Shown one piece after another: positions 52,209-62,900 of a stretch of 64,000 bases of DNA. The notes beneath the pieces were generated by a model, which searched no databases, was not told the DNA's origin, and saw nothing but the letters and a program-made list of their open reading frames with translations. The position numbers and the translations under genes were made by a program. The DNA is from TH5896 sp049578985 (GTDB taxonomy: Archaea; Thermoproteota; Nitrososphaeria; Nitrososphaerales; Nitrososphaeraceae). Location: contig JBAUMZ010000185.1 of NCBI GenBank assembly GCA_049578985.1, positions 1 to 64,000 on the forward strand, read 5' to 3'. Position 1 is the first letter of the stretch. Each line of letters begins with the position of its first letter.

Positions 52209-54326
52209 CTACTTTTTAGCTAAGCCAATTCTTACATCTACGGCCTTTGTTCCTACTCCTTCTTCGAACACCAGAAGTGGATTCATATCAAACTCTTCTA
52301 TTTCTGGAAAATCAGTTACCAATTGCGATAATCTCTGAAGATTTTCCGTCAATGCTTTCAAGTCAGAAGGTTTATCGCCCCTCGCTCCTTTCAATAATTT
52401 AATTGACTTTATAGACTCTATCATCTCAGCGGCGTCTTTTTCGGTTAAAGGGGCTATTCTAAATGTAACATCTTTGAGAACTTCTACATAAATGCCTCCG
52501 AGACCAAACATTAACAATGGACCGAACAAAGGATCGCGTTTCGCACCGATAATAGTCTCTTTACCAGGTCTGACCATCTCTTGAATCAAAATTCCTTTTA
52601 TTAATGCATCCTTATTGTATTTTCGAATGCTTCCAATAATATCGTTGAAACACTTTCTTACCTCTTCTTCATTAGAAAGACCTATCTTAACACCACCTGC
52701 ATCAGATTTGTGAATGATCTGAGGGGAAACTATTTTCATAACTAGAGGATACCCGATGTTTCTTGCTGCCTCGGCACATTCGTCCTCGCTTTTTGCCAAA
52801 TAGCTTTTCGGAGTTTGAAAACCGTAAGCATGAAGAACTTCATACCCCTCTTCCTCTAACAGGTTAGATCGTCCTTCTCTCTTAACATTATCGAAAATTT
52901 TGGCTACCTTTTCGATATCCACTGGGAAGTTCTTGGGTGGTTCTTCTTCTCTTGAGAGCCATTCTCTAAATCTGTACATCGCGGCAAGTGTTTGTATAGC
53001 CGGTTCAGCGTACATAAAATGTGGGATATCACCATCAGAGAGTACTCTCTTATTTTCTTCACCCTCCGCTAAACCCATTAGAGCGGCAAGCATTGTCCTT
53101 TTTGTTCCTTTAGAAGTGTTCACAATGGTCCTTGCGAGTTCAGTATAGTCTAAAGTGGCTGATGGGGTACACATTGTCACTATTGCTCCAACGTTACTAT
53201 TGGACAGCAATTCAACCAATACCTTCTCGAATCTCTTGTAATCAGCGTCTCCAACAATATCGACTGGATTCCTAGCAGATCCATGATGTGGAATAACCTT
53301 TGAAATTACATCTCTTGAGGAAGATATGTCTGCCATTTTCAATCGATATTCGGAACATATGTCGGTGGAGATTATAGCTGGCCCTCCTGCGTTTGACACT
53401 ATAGCAACCCCCGAATCTTTATCAGGAACTAACTGTTTTGAAAACGCCGTGGCCAACTCAAATAAGCTTTGCATCGTATCCACACGAATAACTCCTGACT
53501 GATCAAATAGCGCGTCATATGCTTCATCAGAACCCATTAGAGCCCCAGTGTGGGACATTGCTGCTTTTGCTCCTTCGGGAGTTCTTCCGGATTTAAGAAC
53601 AATAATAGGCTTCTTATTTTCCTTGGTTATTTTCTTGGCCACCTTCATGAACTTCCTCGCATCGTGAATATCTTCCAGGTACATTACGATTACCCGTGTT
53701 TCAACATCATCAGCTAAGAGTTCTAGCACATCATTTTCGTCCATATCGACTTTGTTTCCCATGCTAACAACCTTCGAAAATCCTATCCCTTGTGCAATGG
53801 CATCTTCCACTGTAGCAGCACAAATCGCTCCGCTTTGCGATACCAAAGCAATCCCCCCATGCTTAGGTGTGATCTTGAGAAAAGTGGCATTCATCATATT
53901 TTCAGGAGAAAGGCTCATTATTCCCAAACAATTTGGACCAATGATTCTCGTCCCGTACTTCGCACCAATATCCCCTACTTCCTTTTCAAGTTGGGCACCC
54001 ACATTATCAACTTCTTTAAATCCCGCGGTCACTATAATCGCTCCCTTTATTCCTTTCTTTCCGACTTCCTCAATGACTGAAGGGACAGTTTTATTAGGCG
54101 TAGCAACAACGGCAAGGTCGATATCGTAGGGAATGTCCAACACGCTCTTGTAGGCTTTCAAGTCGCAGACCGTAGGATTGGAAGGAGTAACCGGATAAAT
54201 CTTCCCTCTATATCCTTTCTGTATGTTAGAAAATATTGCCCTTCCTACACCGGGTTTTTCTGACGCACCAATTACTGCTATCGAAGAAGGTGACAAAAAT
54301 ACTCGGTGAGATCCTTTATCTGACAT
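52209..54326 (-). CDS. ADP-forming acyl-CoA synthetase (fused alpha-beta), candidate HP/HB-cycle enzyme
   Basis: The 705-residue protein fuses the CoA-binding alpha part (IAVIGASEKPGVGRAIF, GPNCLGIMS, VSQSGAICAATVEDA, and the phospho-His segment MSHTGALMGSDEAYD) to an ATP-grasp beta part (EEEGYEVLHAYGFQTPKSYLAKS, then PLVMKIVSPQIIHKSDAGGVKIG). In Nitrososphaerota, enzymes of this layout activate 3-hydroxypropionate or 4-hydroxybutyrate with ADP formation in the CO2-fixation cycle (Nmar_1309 and Nmar_0206 types). Which of these, or another acid, cannot be told from the sequence by eye. Confidence 0.88.
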   Translation of the reverse strand: MSDKGSHRVFLSPSSIAVIGASEKPGVGRAIFSNIQKGYRGKIYPVTPSNPTVCDLKAYKSVLDIPYDIDLAVVATPNKTVPSVIEEVGKKGIKGAIIVTAGFKEVDNVGAQLEKEVGDIGAKYGTRIIGPNCLGIMSLSPENMMNATFLKITPKHGGIALVSQSGAICAATVEDAIAQGIGFSKVVSMGNKVDMDENDVLELLADDVETRVIVMYLEDIHDARKFMKVAKKITKENKKPIIVLKSGRTPEGAKAAMSHTGALMGSDEAYDALFDQSGVIRVDTMQSLFELATAFSKQLVPDKDSGVAIVSNAGGPAIISTDICSEYRLKMADISSSRDVISKVIPHHGSARNPVDIVGDADYKRFEKVLVELLSNSNVGAIVTMCTPSATLDYTELARTIVNTSKGTKRTMLAALMGLAEGEENKRVLSDGDIPHFMYAEPAIQTLAAMYRFREWLSREEEPPKNFPVDIEKVAKIFDNVKREGRSNLLEEEGYEVLHAYGFQTPKSYLAKSEDECAEAARNIGYPLVMKIVSPQIIHKSDAGGVKIGLSNEEEVRKCFNDIIGSIRKYNKDALIKGILIQEMVRPGKETIIGAKRDPLFGPLLMFGLGGIYVEVLKDVTFRIAPLTEKDAAEMIESIKSIKLLKGARGDKPSDLKALTENLQRLSQLVTDFPEIEEFDMNPLLVFEEGVGTKAVDVRIGLAKK

Positions 54327-54918
54327 ACTAGAGGTAAAGACCCAGAAGGATAGTTATAAATGCATTTGTTCATCATAAAACAATGACATCTCAAGATTAG
54401 CTACTTCAGACACAATTTACTCAGTTATGATAAAGTTAGCGCAATTTACATGGAAGGATAATTTGGTTAGTATAACTATCGGATTACCAGTGGGTTACTG
54501 CAATAAATTGTGTTAGTTAACAAGGATACAAATACGTGTAGAAGTAGAAAGGAATGAAATCGATTTCAGTGTTAGATCCGTCAAAAATGCCGCATAAGTA
54601 TGCATCATAATGCTCTTAAAAAGTAGTATCGATTTATTTGGGTACGATCGTGGCCTCTATAGAGAACGATATTCCGCTCCGTTACGTGTTTAATTGCAAG
54701 CAATCATCTTGAGGAAATGTTTTCTTTCATACAAAAGTTATTCAAATTAGATTAGGTGTCGTACGTCCTAACATAGGTGACATTATAGCTTACAGACATG
54801 GGTCAAAGTGTAACCCATATGGGTAATCAAAAATGTAACCCATCTGTGTAAGTACAACAATCAGGTAACCAAAATGTCAAAAATCATAATTGTCATTTGT
54901 CAATAAGTAGTTGTATTG
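54327..54918. other. Intergenic region with dyad and repeats
   Basis: No supported gene. The right side contains a perfect 12-bp dyad and two TGTAACCCAT repeats (listed separately), then AT-rich sequence reaching the PTPS-like gene's stop. The left part holds the upstream region of the acyl-CoA synthetase. Confidence 0.4.
54809..54842. repeat. TGTAACCCAT repeats with a perfect 12-bp palindrome
   Basis: TGTAACCCAT occurs at about 54810 and 54834, and ACCCATATGGGT at 54813-54824 is self-complementary. A further GGGT lies before it. The cluster is downstream of the PTPS-like gene and upstream of nothing obvious on the plus strand, so its target is unclear. Confidence 0.5.
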
Positions 54919-55749
54919 TCAAGGTCTTTGATCTATTCCACAAATTATGTGTGCACCTTTATTAGTTCCTTCGTAAATGTATACACCCAATGCGTCAATA
55001 TTAGTTGGCATCTTTGGTGCGAGCAGCCTTATAATTTCGGTTGAGAGATTTTCAACTGTAGCCTCACCTGACAACATAAATGTCGTGGCTTTTGGCACCT
55101 GTAAATTGAAGTCACCTTGAAAACCTGTGAAGGAAACGAAATAGTGTTTTTCGTCTTCTTTTACAACATATTTTTTGGATATAAAAAACTTGTGATCCAT
55201 CAAATTCAAGGTCTGTTTAATGATTCGTTTAGCATCTCCAAAATCTATTACAAGATTATTCCTGGTTGTACCTATTATCTCTACCATCACATTAGATGTA
55301 TGTCCATGCAGTATAGAGCACTTTTCGACTAATGGAAGAATATGTGCGTAATCAAATGCTAGTGAAGGATCCTCTATAAAGATAGAGCTAGTTTCATCAT
55401 CCTGAGAGTCAAACAGGAATACCGATTCTAATTCGTCTACCTTTGCGAGATACTTAGATGATCCAAAGGCAATTATGTCAAGGTCGGGATATTTCTGCTT
55501 TATAGCTTTGAATTTCTGAAGGTCGGCCTCGGAATCAACTACCTCGATATACTTGTTTTTAGTTTTGAAATCTATAGTTACTGGCCTATCGTCAGTTAGT
55601 CCTGTAAGAGCCACGTCGTATTCGAACTGATCATCTAAAAATGATAGCAGTTTTGCTAGGGTTGATTCAGTCCTACTCTTATAGGTTACTCTTTTGTAAT
55701 CTAAATACCTAATGTCTTTATCCTGAAGGCTTTTCATATAAAATATCAT
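54919..55749 (-). CDS. 6-pyruvoyltetrahydropterin synthase/QueD-like enzyme with extra N-terminal domain
   Basis: Residues from about 130 form a PTPS/QueD domain: DYAHILPLVEKCSILHGHTSNV with the zinc His residues and the catalytic Cys in C-x3-HGH, then LVIDFGDAKRIIKQTLNLMDHKF, ATVENLSTEIIRLL and YIYEGTNKGAHI. The first ~125 residues are an added alpha/beta region with IDFKTKNKYIEVVDSEADLQKFKAIKQKYP, reminiscent of a PD-(D/E)xK nuclease-like fold without clear catalytic Lys. A CATATAAAC box (complement, 55768-55776) lies about 25 bases upstream of ATG 55749. It likely makes a pterin or the queuosine/archaeosine precursor carboxy-tetrahydropterin. Confidence 0.82.
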   Translation of the reverse strand: MIFYMKSLQDKDIRYLDYKRVTYKSRTESTLAKLLSFLDDQFEYDVALTGLTDDRPVTIDFKTKNKYIEVVDSEADLQKFKAIKQKYPDLDIIAFGSSKYLAKVDELESVFLFDSQDDETSSIFIEDPSLAFDYAHILPLVEKCSILHGHTSNVMVEIIGTTRNNLVIDFGDAKRIIKQTLNLMDHKFFISKKYVVKEDEKHYFVSFTGFQGDFNLQVPKATTFMLSGEATVENLSTEIIRLLAPKMPTNIDALGVYIYEGTNKGAHIICGIDQRP

Positions 55750-55830
55750 CAATTTATGAGCGTTTCACATATAAACTGTTTTTTGTCCGTTGGTTTTCTT
55801 CTGATACAACCTATTGGTTCTAGTTCAAAA

Positions 55831-55885
55831 CCTAGGTTACCCTATTCTGATCCTAGGTGACCCTATTCTGATCCCTAAGGGTTGA
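55831..55885. repeat. 21-base tandem repeat upstream of PTPS-like gene
   Basis: Two 21-base units (CCTAGGTTACCCTATTCTGAT and a copy with one change) lie head to tail at 55831-55872. A partial third unit follows to about 55885. They sit 80-135 bases upstream of the minus-strand PTPS-like start and might be an operator, or a simple duplication. Confidence 0.6.
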
Positions 55886-56018
55886 TCCATAGTAATCAAA
55901 GAAGGCCTAAACCTTTTGCAAAAATATTGACATTAGCAGCTTTGCAGCAAGTGAAGCTCGGGGATTGCTTGTAATGATTAGCCTGATCACACATCTATAT
56001 GATTCAGGTTTTATCGTA

Positions 56019-56510
56019 TCAAATCGATAATGTCTTCATTGTTGAGCTCGTTGAAATATTATGATTCGCTATGAACCCTGATGAAGCGGCTATCACATAC
56101 TTAGCGGGTGAAGTATTCTTGTAAGTGCATTCCGAAGCATCAAATGGATTCGTACAAATTTGTGCATTTTCTATTGCATAGACCACATGGCCATTTTCAT
56201 CAAGCCAGATCAAATCAAGATTATATTGGATGTTGATAAGCCATAGTGCGTAGAGGTCTGGCTTTTTATAAACCAATAACATTGCTGAATCCATAGGAAT
56301 CGGATCCTCCCTGAACATCAACCACCTTTGTCTCTCCTCAGGTGATTTGGCTACCTCTACTTTGACAGCATCATTGTCAATTTTTATTGTACCCGTAGGA
56401 AAACTGAGATCTCTATTCTTGACCTCTGGAGGGGCTAGGAGAAGACCTAAAACTCCGATAGCGAAGGCAGCTAAAATGGCAGGTAACAAAACTACCATCT
56501 TTCGGGCCAT
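56019..56510 (-). CDS. DUF192 protein with N-terminal membrane anchor
   Basis: The protein (about 163 residues) has a basic start, a membrane helix (VVLLPAILAAFAIGVLGLLLAP) and a DUF192 domain: VEVAKSPEERQRWLMFREDPIPMDSAMLLVY, then LYALWLINIQYNLDLIWLDENGHVV. A Cys pair (QICTNPFDASEC) lies in the domain. DUF192 proteins are exported small proteins of unknown role. MVMARKM at 56516 is the upper start; ATG 56510 (MARKM) is preferred. Confidence 0.8.
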   Translation of the reverse strand: MARKMVVLLPAILAAFAIGVLGLLLAPPEVKNRDLSFPTGTIKIDNDAVKVEVAKSPEERQRWLMFREDPIPMDSAMLLVYKKPDLYALWLINIQYNLDLIWLDENGHVVYAIENAQICTNPFDASECTYKNTSPAKYVIAASSGFIANHNISTSSTMKTLSI

Positions 56511-56516
56511 AACCAA

Positions 56517-57196
56517 ATAAACTAGGTAATAAATAAATTTGAACCTTGCTATGATCGCTCTAATAAATGAGATCCATTTAATTCAGCCACTCCTGACGTG
56601 TCCCTACAATGGTTGCTCTTGAATAGGTTATTTTGTGACATACAAAGCGACTTGCAAAGAGCACTTAGTATGTGATGTACCAGGATTGGTATTGAAGTAA
56701 TTCCGGAGCTCTGTCTGGGGCTTATATCATAACTATCTTTGTCTAGTCTATGAAAGTATAACTGGCATTTACAGTGGCTTAATTCCGTTGATTGGGATTA
56801 AACTTGTAATGATTCAAAAAAGCAAGCTTATAGTTGCAAATAATCAGATCACGATAATTCTTTTATTGCTACATACCATTACTAACTTGGAGACCAATAC
56901 TAACTATCCGAATATTGCACAACAAATAATATCTGCCATCGGGGTTGGGGATTATCATTCTAATGGAATTGTCGGGATCAAATAATCATGAATTGAAAGA
57001 ATCTTGCCGGTCCAAAAATATATCATACCTATAATTAGGAAAAATTTTGCAACATTCAAATTGAATATGCCATTCTTGAAATTAATCGATGACCCTTTTC
57101 TAGGTTCAAACTAGTAGTGAACTAACAGGATGCAAAGGAGTGTTTCGTCATTTTCAGAATCGTTCTGCTCTGTGAATTAATATAGGCTTTGAGTTA
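56517..57196. other. Intergenic region upstream of alaS
   Basis: A 65-codon TTG-started frame (56788-56985) with a hydrophobic stretch and NYPNIAQQIISAIGVGDY reads as possibly protein-like, but nothing else supports it; I list it here only. No repeats or RNA genes were recognised. Upstream of alaS the sequence is AT-rich with no clear single TATA box. Confidence 0.35.
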
Positions 57197-59971
57197 ATGA
57201 TCGAAACCGTTATTACTCCATTTAGCACGGCATACAAAGTATTGGGCAAAAAGGAACTTTCTGCTCTGTTTTCTGCTAGTCCGGATAAATACTATAAAGT
57301 AGCACTTTTCGATAAAGTTGGGTTTCACCGGCACAAATGTATTCATTGCGGTAAATTTTTTTGGTCTCTTGTAGATAGGACGGCTTGCCCAGATCATGAG
57401 GCTTATGGATTTATTGGAAATCCTCCAACAAGCAAGCGTCTGGACTATATTGATACGTGGAAGGAAGTCGAATCTTTCTTTGATTCAAATGAACATACTA
57501 TAGAAAACAGGTACCCTGTTGTCTGCAGATGGCGCGATGACCTTTATTACACAATAGCATCCATCGTTGATTTTCAGAGAGTAGTTGAGAACAAGGTGTT
57601 CTTTGAACTCCCGGCCAATCCTTTGGTGGTACCTCAAATGTGCGTTCGGTTCAACGACATAGAGAATGTAGGCCTCAGCGGCCGCCATTACACAGCCTTT
57701 TGTATGATAGGGCAAACCTGCGACGCAGACGCAGAAGGTGGATATTGGAAGGATCGTTGTGTGGATTTAGATTATCAATTGTTGACGAAAATTTTGGGAA
57801 TTGATCCCACGGCTATTACCTTCGTAGAGGACGTCTGGATGGGAGCAGGTGCTTTTGGGTATTCGCTAGAATATTTTGTCAATGGGCTTGAACTGGGTAA
57901 TGCAGTGTTCACCGAATTTGAAGGGAACGAAAATGAGTATCGAACAATGAAAAATCGGATTATAGACATGGGGGCAGGATTGGAGCGTTTCTCATGGATA
58001 ACAATGGGCACTCCAACAAGTTATGACTGTACATTCGGTCCAGTCATTAATGAGATGATGAGCAAAACTGGAATGATGCTCGATAAAGAAATACTTGGAA
58101 GCTACTTTAGGTTTGTCTCAAATGCGCTAGAGAGAACAGAGGTGGATCTAAGAGCTCTCAAAACAAGATTTGTGAAGGAAATGAAAATCTCATTTGAAGA
58201 TTTGAATAAGATAGTTAATCCTTTCGAAGCAATGTATACTATCGCTGATCATACGAGGACATTAATGTTTGCCATCAGCGATGGTTCTATTCCGTCTAAC
58301 GTGGGAGGCGGCTACAATCTGAGGGTGATTCTAAGAAGAGCATTGGCAATACTAGAAAGATTAGGTTGGAAATATGATTTAGCTGAAATCGCCGACATAC
58401 ACATAGGATATCTGAAAAGGATGTACCCAGAATTAGAAGAACATGCAAATGACGTTAGAACTATTTTACAAATTGAATCTAATAGATATTTGGGATCAAA
58501 GGAAAGAATGAATTCCATTACCTTGTCGATAAAGGGCAAGAAACAAAGCCTTTCGGTTGATGATCTCCTAAGACTGTACGAATCAGATGGTATCACACCT
58601 GAATACCTTATAGAATCAGGTGCAATTGAAAGTATTCCCCAAGCTTTTTATGCCAAGCTATCTGAACTACATGAATCTCATCATCCGTCACACAACCTTA
58701 AACCAATTATAGGCATTGAAGAATTACAACCAACTAGGTTGTTATATTATGAACATGATTTGAAGACAGAGTCTGATGCTAAAATCTTGGCCATTTTGGA
58801 AAACAAGTACGTTATACTGGATCAGACCATACTTTATCCTCGAGGTGGAGGTCAAGAACCTGACACCGGCGATATCGAAGGGATTAAAGTATTGGACGTA
58901 ACAAAGCAAAATGATATCGTAATTCATAAGGTAAGTTCCTCAAAGGGCCTCTCACCAGGAAAAAAGGTTAGAGTCCGCATAAATTTAAGAAGAAGAGACC
59001 TAATTACTAAACACCATACTTCTACGCATATTGTGAATGCTTCTGCTAGAAGTACCCTTGGACCGTGGGTATGGCAAAATTCTGCATTCAAAGACGAAGG
59101 ATATGCGAGACTGGATATCACCCACCACTCATCACTTACCAGAGAAGAGATCGAAGGAATAGAAAGAGCCGCAAACAAAGTTGTCAGGCATGATAGTCCG
59201 GTATTAATAAACACATTCGATCGTATCGATGCAGAAAGAAATTACTCCTTTAGAATTTATCAGGGAGGTGTGGTTCCATCCGGTACAGTCAGAATTGTCA
59301 ATATTAAGGATTGGGATATAGAAGCCTGTGGAGGAACTCATGTTAATCGTACCGGTGAAATCGGCCTGATAAAGATTTTTAGGACTGAAAGAATTCAGGA
59401 TGGTGTTGTAAGACTAGAATTTGTTGCAGGTGAGGCTGCCATAGACTATGTGGAAAGACAAGATAATCAGCTTAATACCATCTCGCACGTCCTAGGAGCA
59501 AGTAAGGAAAAGGTGGTAGATTCATTGCGTAAATCTGTTGAAGACGCAGACGAGACCAAGAGGATCCTTAAAGCTATTGTAAGAAGAACTCTACCCTCTG
59601 TCATGAACTCCATTTTCAAAGATGCGAAAGTGATCTCAACTGATGGAATCAAGCTATTTAGCATACACGATGAGGAGCTTGGCGAAGATTACTACATCTC
59701 GCTAGGTGAGACAGCGACCCAGAATGATCCATACTTGATTTTTGTCGCTCTTATTGGAAAAGGTCAAGGCGTACGTGTCATTACATTTGTTGGAGAGTTA
59801 GCAAGAAAAAGAATCAAGGCAGGCGAGATAGCCCAACGGCTTTCGCTGACCCTCGGCGGATCGGGGGGAGGAAATGATGAGTTTGGTCAGGGAGGTGGAA
59901 AATTTAAACACAAAGTTCGAGAAACAATATCATCATTAGAAGAGATGATTTCACAAACTATTGGGCGATGA
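57197..59971 (+). CDS. alaS: Alanyl-tRNA synthetase, archaeal type
   Basis: The 924-residue class II enzyme begins with the archaeal AlaRS extension (FHRHKCIHCGKFFWSLVDRTACPDH, a zinc-like Cys/His set). It then has motif 2 (VGLSGRHYTAFCMIGQTC region), an editing domain with HHTSTHIVNASARSTLG near 604 and CGGTHVNRTGEIGLIKI near 711, and a C-terminal dimerisation region with GGSGGG. It charges and proofreads tRNA-Ala. It is followed six bases later by leuS, and the two form an operon. Confidence 0.97.
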   Translation: MIETVITPFSTAYKVLGKKELSALFSASPDKYYKVALFDKVGFHRHKCIHCGKFFWSLVDRTACPDHEAYGFIGNPPTSKRLDYIDTWKEVESFFDSNEHTIENRYPVVCRWRDDLYYTIASIVDFQRVVENKVFFELPANPLVVPQMCVRFNDIENVGLSGRHYTAFCMIGQTCDADAEGGYWKDRCVDLDYQLLTKILGIDPTAITFVEDVWMGAGAFGYSLEYFVNGLELGNAVFTEFEGNENEYRTMKNRIIDMGAGLERFSWITMGTPTSYDCTFGPVINEMMSKTGMMLDKEILGSYFRFVSNALERTEVDLRALKTRFVKEMKISFEDLNKIVNPFEAMYTIADHTRTLMFAISDGSIPSNVGGGYNLRVILRRALAILERLGWKYDLAEIADIHIGYLKRMYPELEEHANDVRTILQIESNRYLGSKERMNSITLSIKGKKQSLSVDDLLRLYESDGITPEYLIESGAIESIPQAFYAKLSELHESHHPSHNLKPIIGIEELQPTRLLYYEHDLKTESDAKILAILENKYVILDQTILYPRGGGQEPDTGDIEGIKVLDVTKQNDIVIHKVSSSKGLSPGKKVRVRINLRRRDLITKHHTSTHIVNASARSTLGPWVWQNSAFKDEGYARLDITHHSSLTREEIEGIERAANKVVRHDSPVLINTFDRIDAERNYSFRIYQGGVVPSGTVRIVNIKDWDIEACGGTHVNRTGEIGLIKIFRTERIQDGVVRLEFVAGEAAIDYVERQDNQLNTISHVLGASKEKVVDSLRKSVEDADETKRILKAIVRRTLPSVMNSIFKDAKVISTDGIKLFSIHDEELGEDYYISLGETATQNDPYLIFVALIGKGQGVRVITFVGELARKRIKAGEIAQRLSLTLGGSGGGNDEFGQGGGKFKHKVRETISSLEEMISQTIGR

Positions 59972-59977
59972 AATGCT

Positions 59978-62900
59978 TTGCTTGACTCGTACCTACATGT
60001 GAAGCACGCTGCTAGACCAGACTGGAATCTAATCGAAAAAAAGTGGAGGAATATATGGGATGAACAGAAGATATTTGAATCGGATCCTGATTCTACGAAG
60101 CACAAATACTTAGTAACAGTTGCATATCCGTATCCGAATTCCCCACAACATATAGGACATGGGAGAACGTACACCCTTGCTGACGCTCACGCTCGTTACA
60201 AGAGGATGAGAGGAAACAATGTTTTATTCCCAATGGGCTTTCACTATACAGGTACCCCTATACTAGCAATGTCTCGTAGACTGGTATCAGGGGATATGGA
60301 TTTATATAATACTTTTCGTAATGTGTATGGTGTTCCCTCTGAGGTAATAGAATCATTCAATGAACCAGTAAATATAGCAAGATTCTTCCACCAAGAAATA
60401 AAAGAAGGGATGAAGGAAATGGGATTCTCAATAGATTGGAGAAGGGAATTCACTACCATCGATGAAGCCTTTTCTAAGTTCATAGCATGGCAATTTAACC
60501 TTCTCAAGAAAAAAGGCCTCATAATTCAAGGTTCTCATCCAGTAGGGTGGTGTCCGAGAGACCAGAATCCAGTTAGTCAGCATGATACATTAGGAGACAT
60601 AGAGCCTATTTTCATCGAATATACATTAGTTAAGTTCTATCTAAATGACACATATGTACTACCAGTAGCAACACTAAGACCTGAAACGGTTTATGGTGTT
60701 ACTAATTTATGGGTCAACCCTCATGTAAAGTACGTAGTCGCACGTGTAGGGGAAGGCAACGAACCAATGTGGATTATCAGCCATGATGCAGTATTGAAAT
60801 TAAAACATCAAGGTCATAATGTGGACATTAATCATGAAATAGACGGGACGAAACTAGTAGGGCAGTATGTACGTAATCCAATAACGCAGAACAGCCTTCC
60901 CATTTATCCTGCATCCTTCGTGGATCCTAAAGATGGCAGTGGATTGGTCATGTCTGTCCCAGCTCACGCTCCTTACGATTACCAGGCCCTACTAGATTTC
61001 ACTAATGGTAATTCCTCTAAAGAAATGCATAATCACGAGATAGTCAAGCCCATAACAATTATCGAATCTGAAGGCTATGAAGGTGACAACGTGGTTCCGT
61101 CTCAGATCATAATTGAAAGGTTAGGTGTAGAGGATCAACATGATCCTCTTTTAGAAAAAGCTACTTCAGAATTATATTCACATGAATTCTACAAGGGAAG
61201 GCTTAAAGAAAATACTGGGAAGTATGCAGGAATGATGGTGTCGGAAGCAAAAGATCTTATAAGATCTGAACTATTGCAGAACGGGATCGGAGAAATCCTT
61301 TACGAATTTGTCAAGAAACCAGTCAAGTGTAGATGTGGGGAGGAATGTGTAGTAAAGGTACTGAATGATCAGTGGTTTCTTAAATATAGTGAGGCTCAAT
61401 GGAAAGATTTAGCTCATGAATGCATTAATAGGATGGATATCGTTCCTGATGAAATAAGATCTGAATTCAATTATGTAGTAGACTGGTTGAAGGAAAGGGC
61501 CTGTGCTAGGAAGTCTGGCCTTGGAACACGGTTGCCATGGGACCAAGGTTGGATTATTGAAAGCCTATCCGATTCTGTCATATACACTGCATACTACATT
61601 ATTTCAAGATATATTCATTTTGATGATGATAACAATATTCCTGCGCAAAATCTAACCGAGTCCCTATTTGACTATGTATTTTTAGGAGAAGGCTCCTCGA
61701 AAAGAATTTCCGAAGAGACTACACTTTCAGAGGAACTTATATGTAATATGAGAACAGAGTTTACATACTTTTATCCTGTTGACACACGGCATTCTGGAAG
61801 GGATTTGGTCCCCAACCATCTCACATTCTTTGTCTTTAATCACGTAGCTATATTTGATAGAGCCTATTGGCCTAGGCAAATTGTAGTAAATGGTTCGGTA
61901 CTTATGGACGGTAAGAAAATGTCTAAATCATTCGGAAATATTATTCCCCTACGACAAGCCGTAAGAGAACATAGTGCGGACACAATTCGAGTTGCAATGT
62001 TGAGCTCAGCGGAACTTCTTCAAGACGCAGATTTTTCATTCGAAGCCCTTAGAGGGATTCGATCTCGGTTGGATGATATTTACCAAATGGGGATACACCT
62101 TTCCAGTTCTGACAATATCCAAAAGTCGCTAAAGCAGTTATATCATAGTCAAGACGTTACTGAGTCCGAGGACAAGTGGATTTTGAGTATGATGCAGAGA
62201 AGAATAAGAGACGCTACGGAATTGATGGATCGATTACGAGTGAGAGAGGTATTACACACAATATTGTACTCGATGGAGCAAGATTTACAATGGTATAACA
62301 AGCGAATCAGATCTAAGGGAAGATTCGATTTATTAGTGAATACAATACTGTCAATGTTTCTAGAGACAAGAATCAAATTGATCGCGCCTTTTGCCCCTTT
62401 TTTGGCTAGCGAAGTTTGGAATAGCATCGTTGGAGACGCTGCTAAAATAAAGGAGGATTTGGATTGGCCGGGTGTAGTGGAGGAATATACAGATCCCGCT
62501 ACTGAAGAATCGGAAGACTTGATCAAGAACCTGATACAAGACATACAAAATATTTTAAAGGTTACGAAAATGAAACCTACTTGTGTCAATATATACACTT
62601 CCGCAAAGTGGAAGTGGAAAGTATATCAAAGAATACTTGAACTAATTATCGCGAACCGTAATTCGAGCTTGAGTGATGTCATGAGAGCACTAGGCGAAAA
62701 TTCAGAAATTTCTCAAGCCCGGTCAGACGTAAAGCTGGTAAAGAAAATTATGGAGGATGTCCTTTCAATTCCAGCGGAGCGGCGTTCACTTAAGTTAAAT
62801 ATCAAAAATCTGGACGAGCTGATGGCAATTGAAGACGCTGCCTCGCTGATTTCATCTGAATTGGGTGACCTGAATTTAGAAATTTCTGTCTTTAGTGAAG

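Noticed and set aside
56788..56985. 65-codon frame with a hydrophobic stretch
   Set aside because: Possible small protein, but only composition supports it; no promoter spacing or family.
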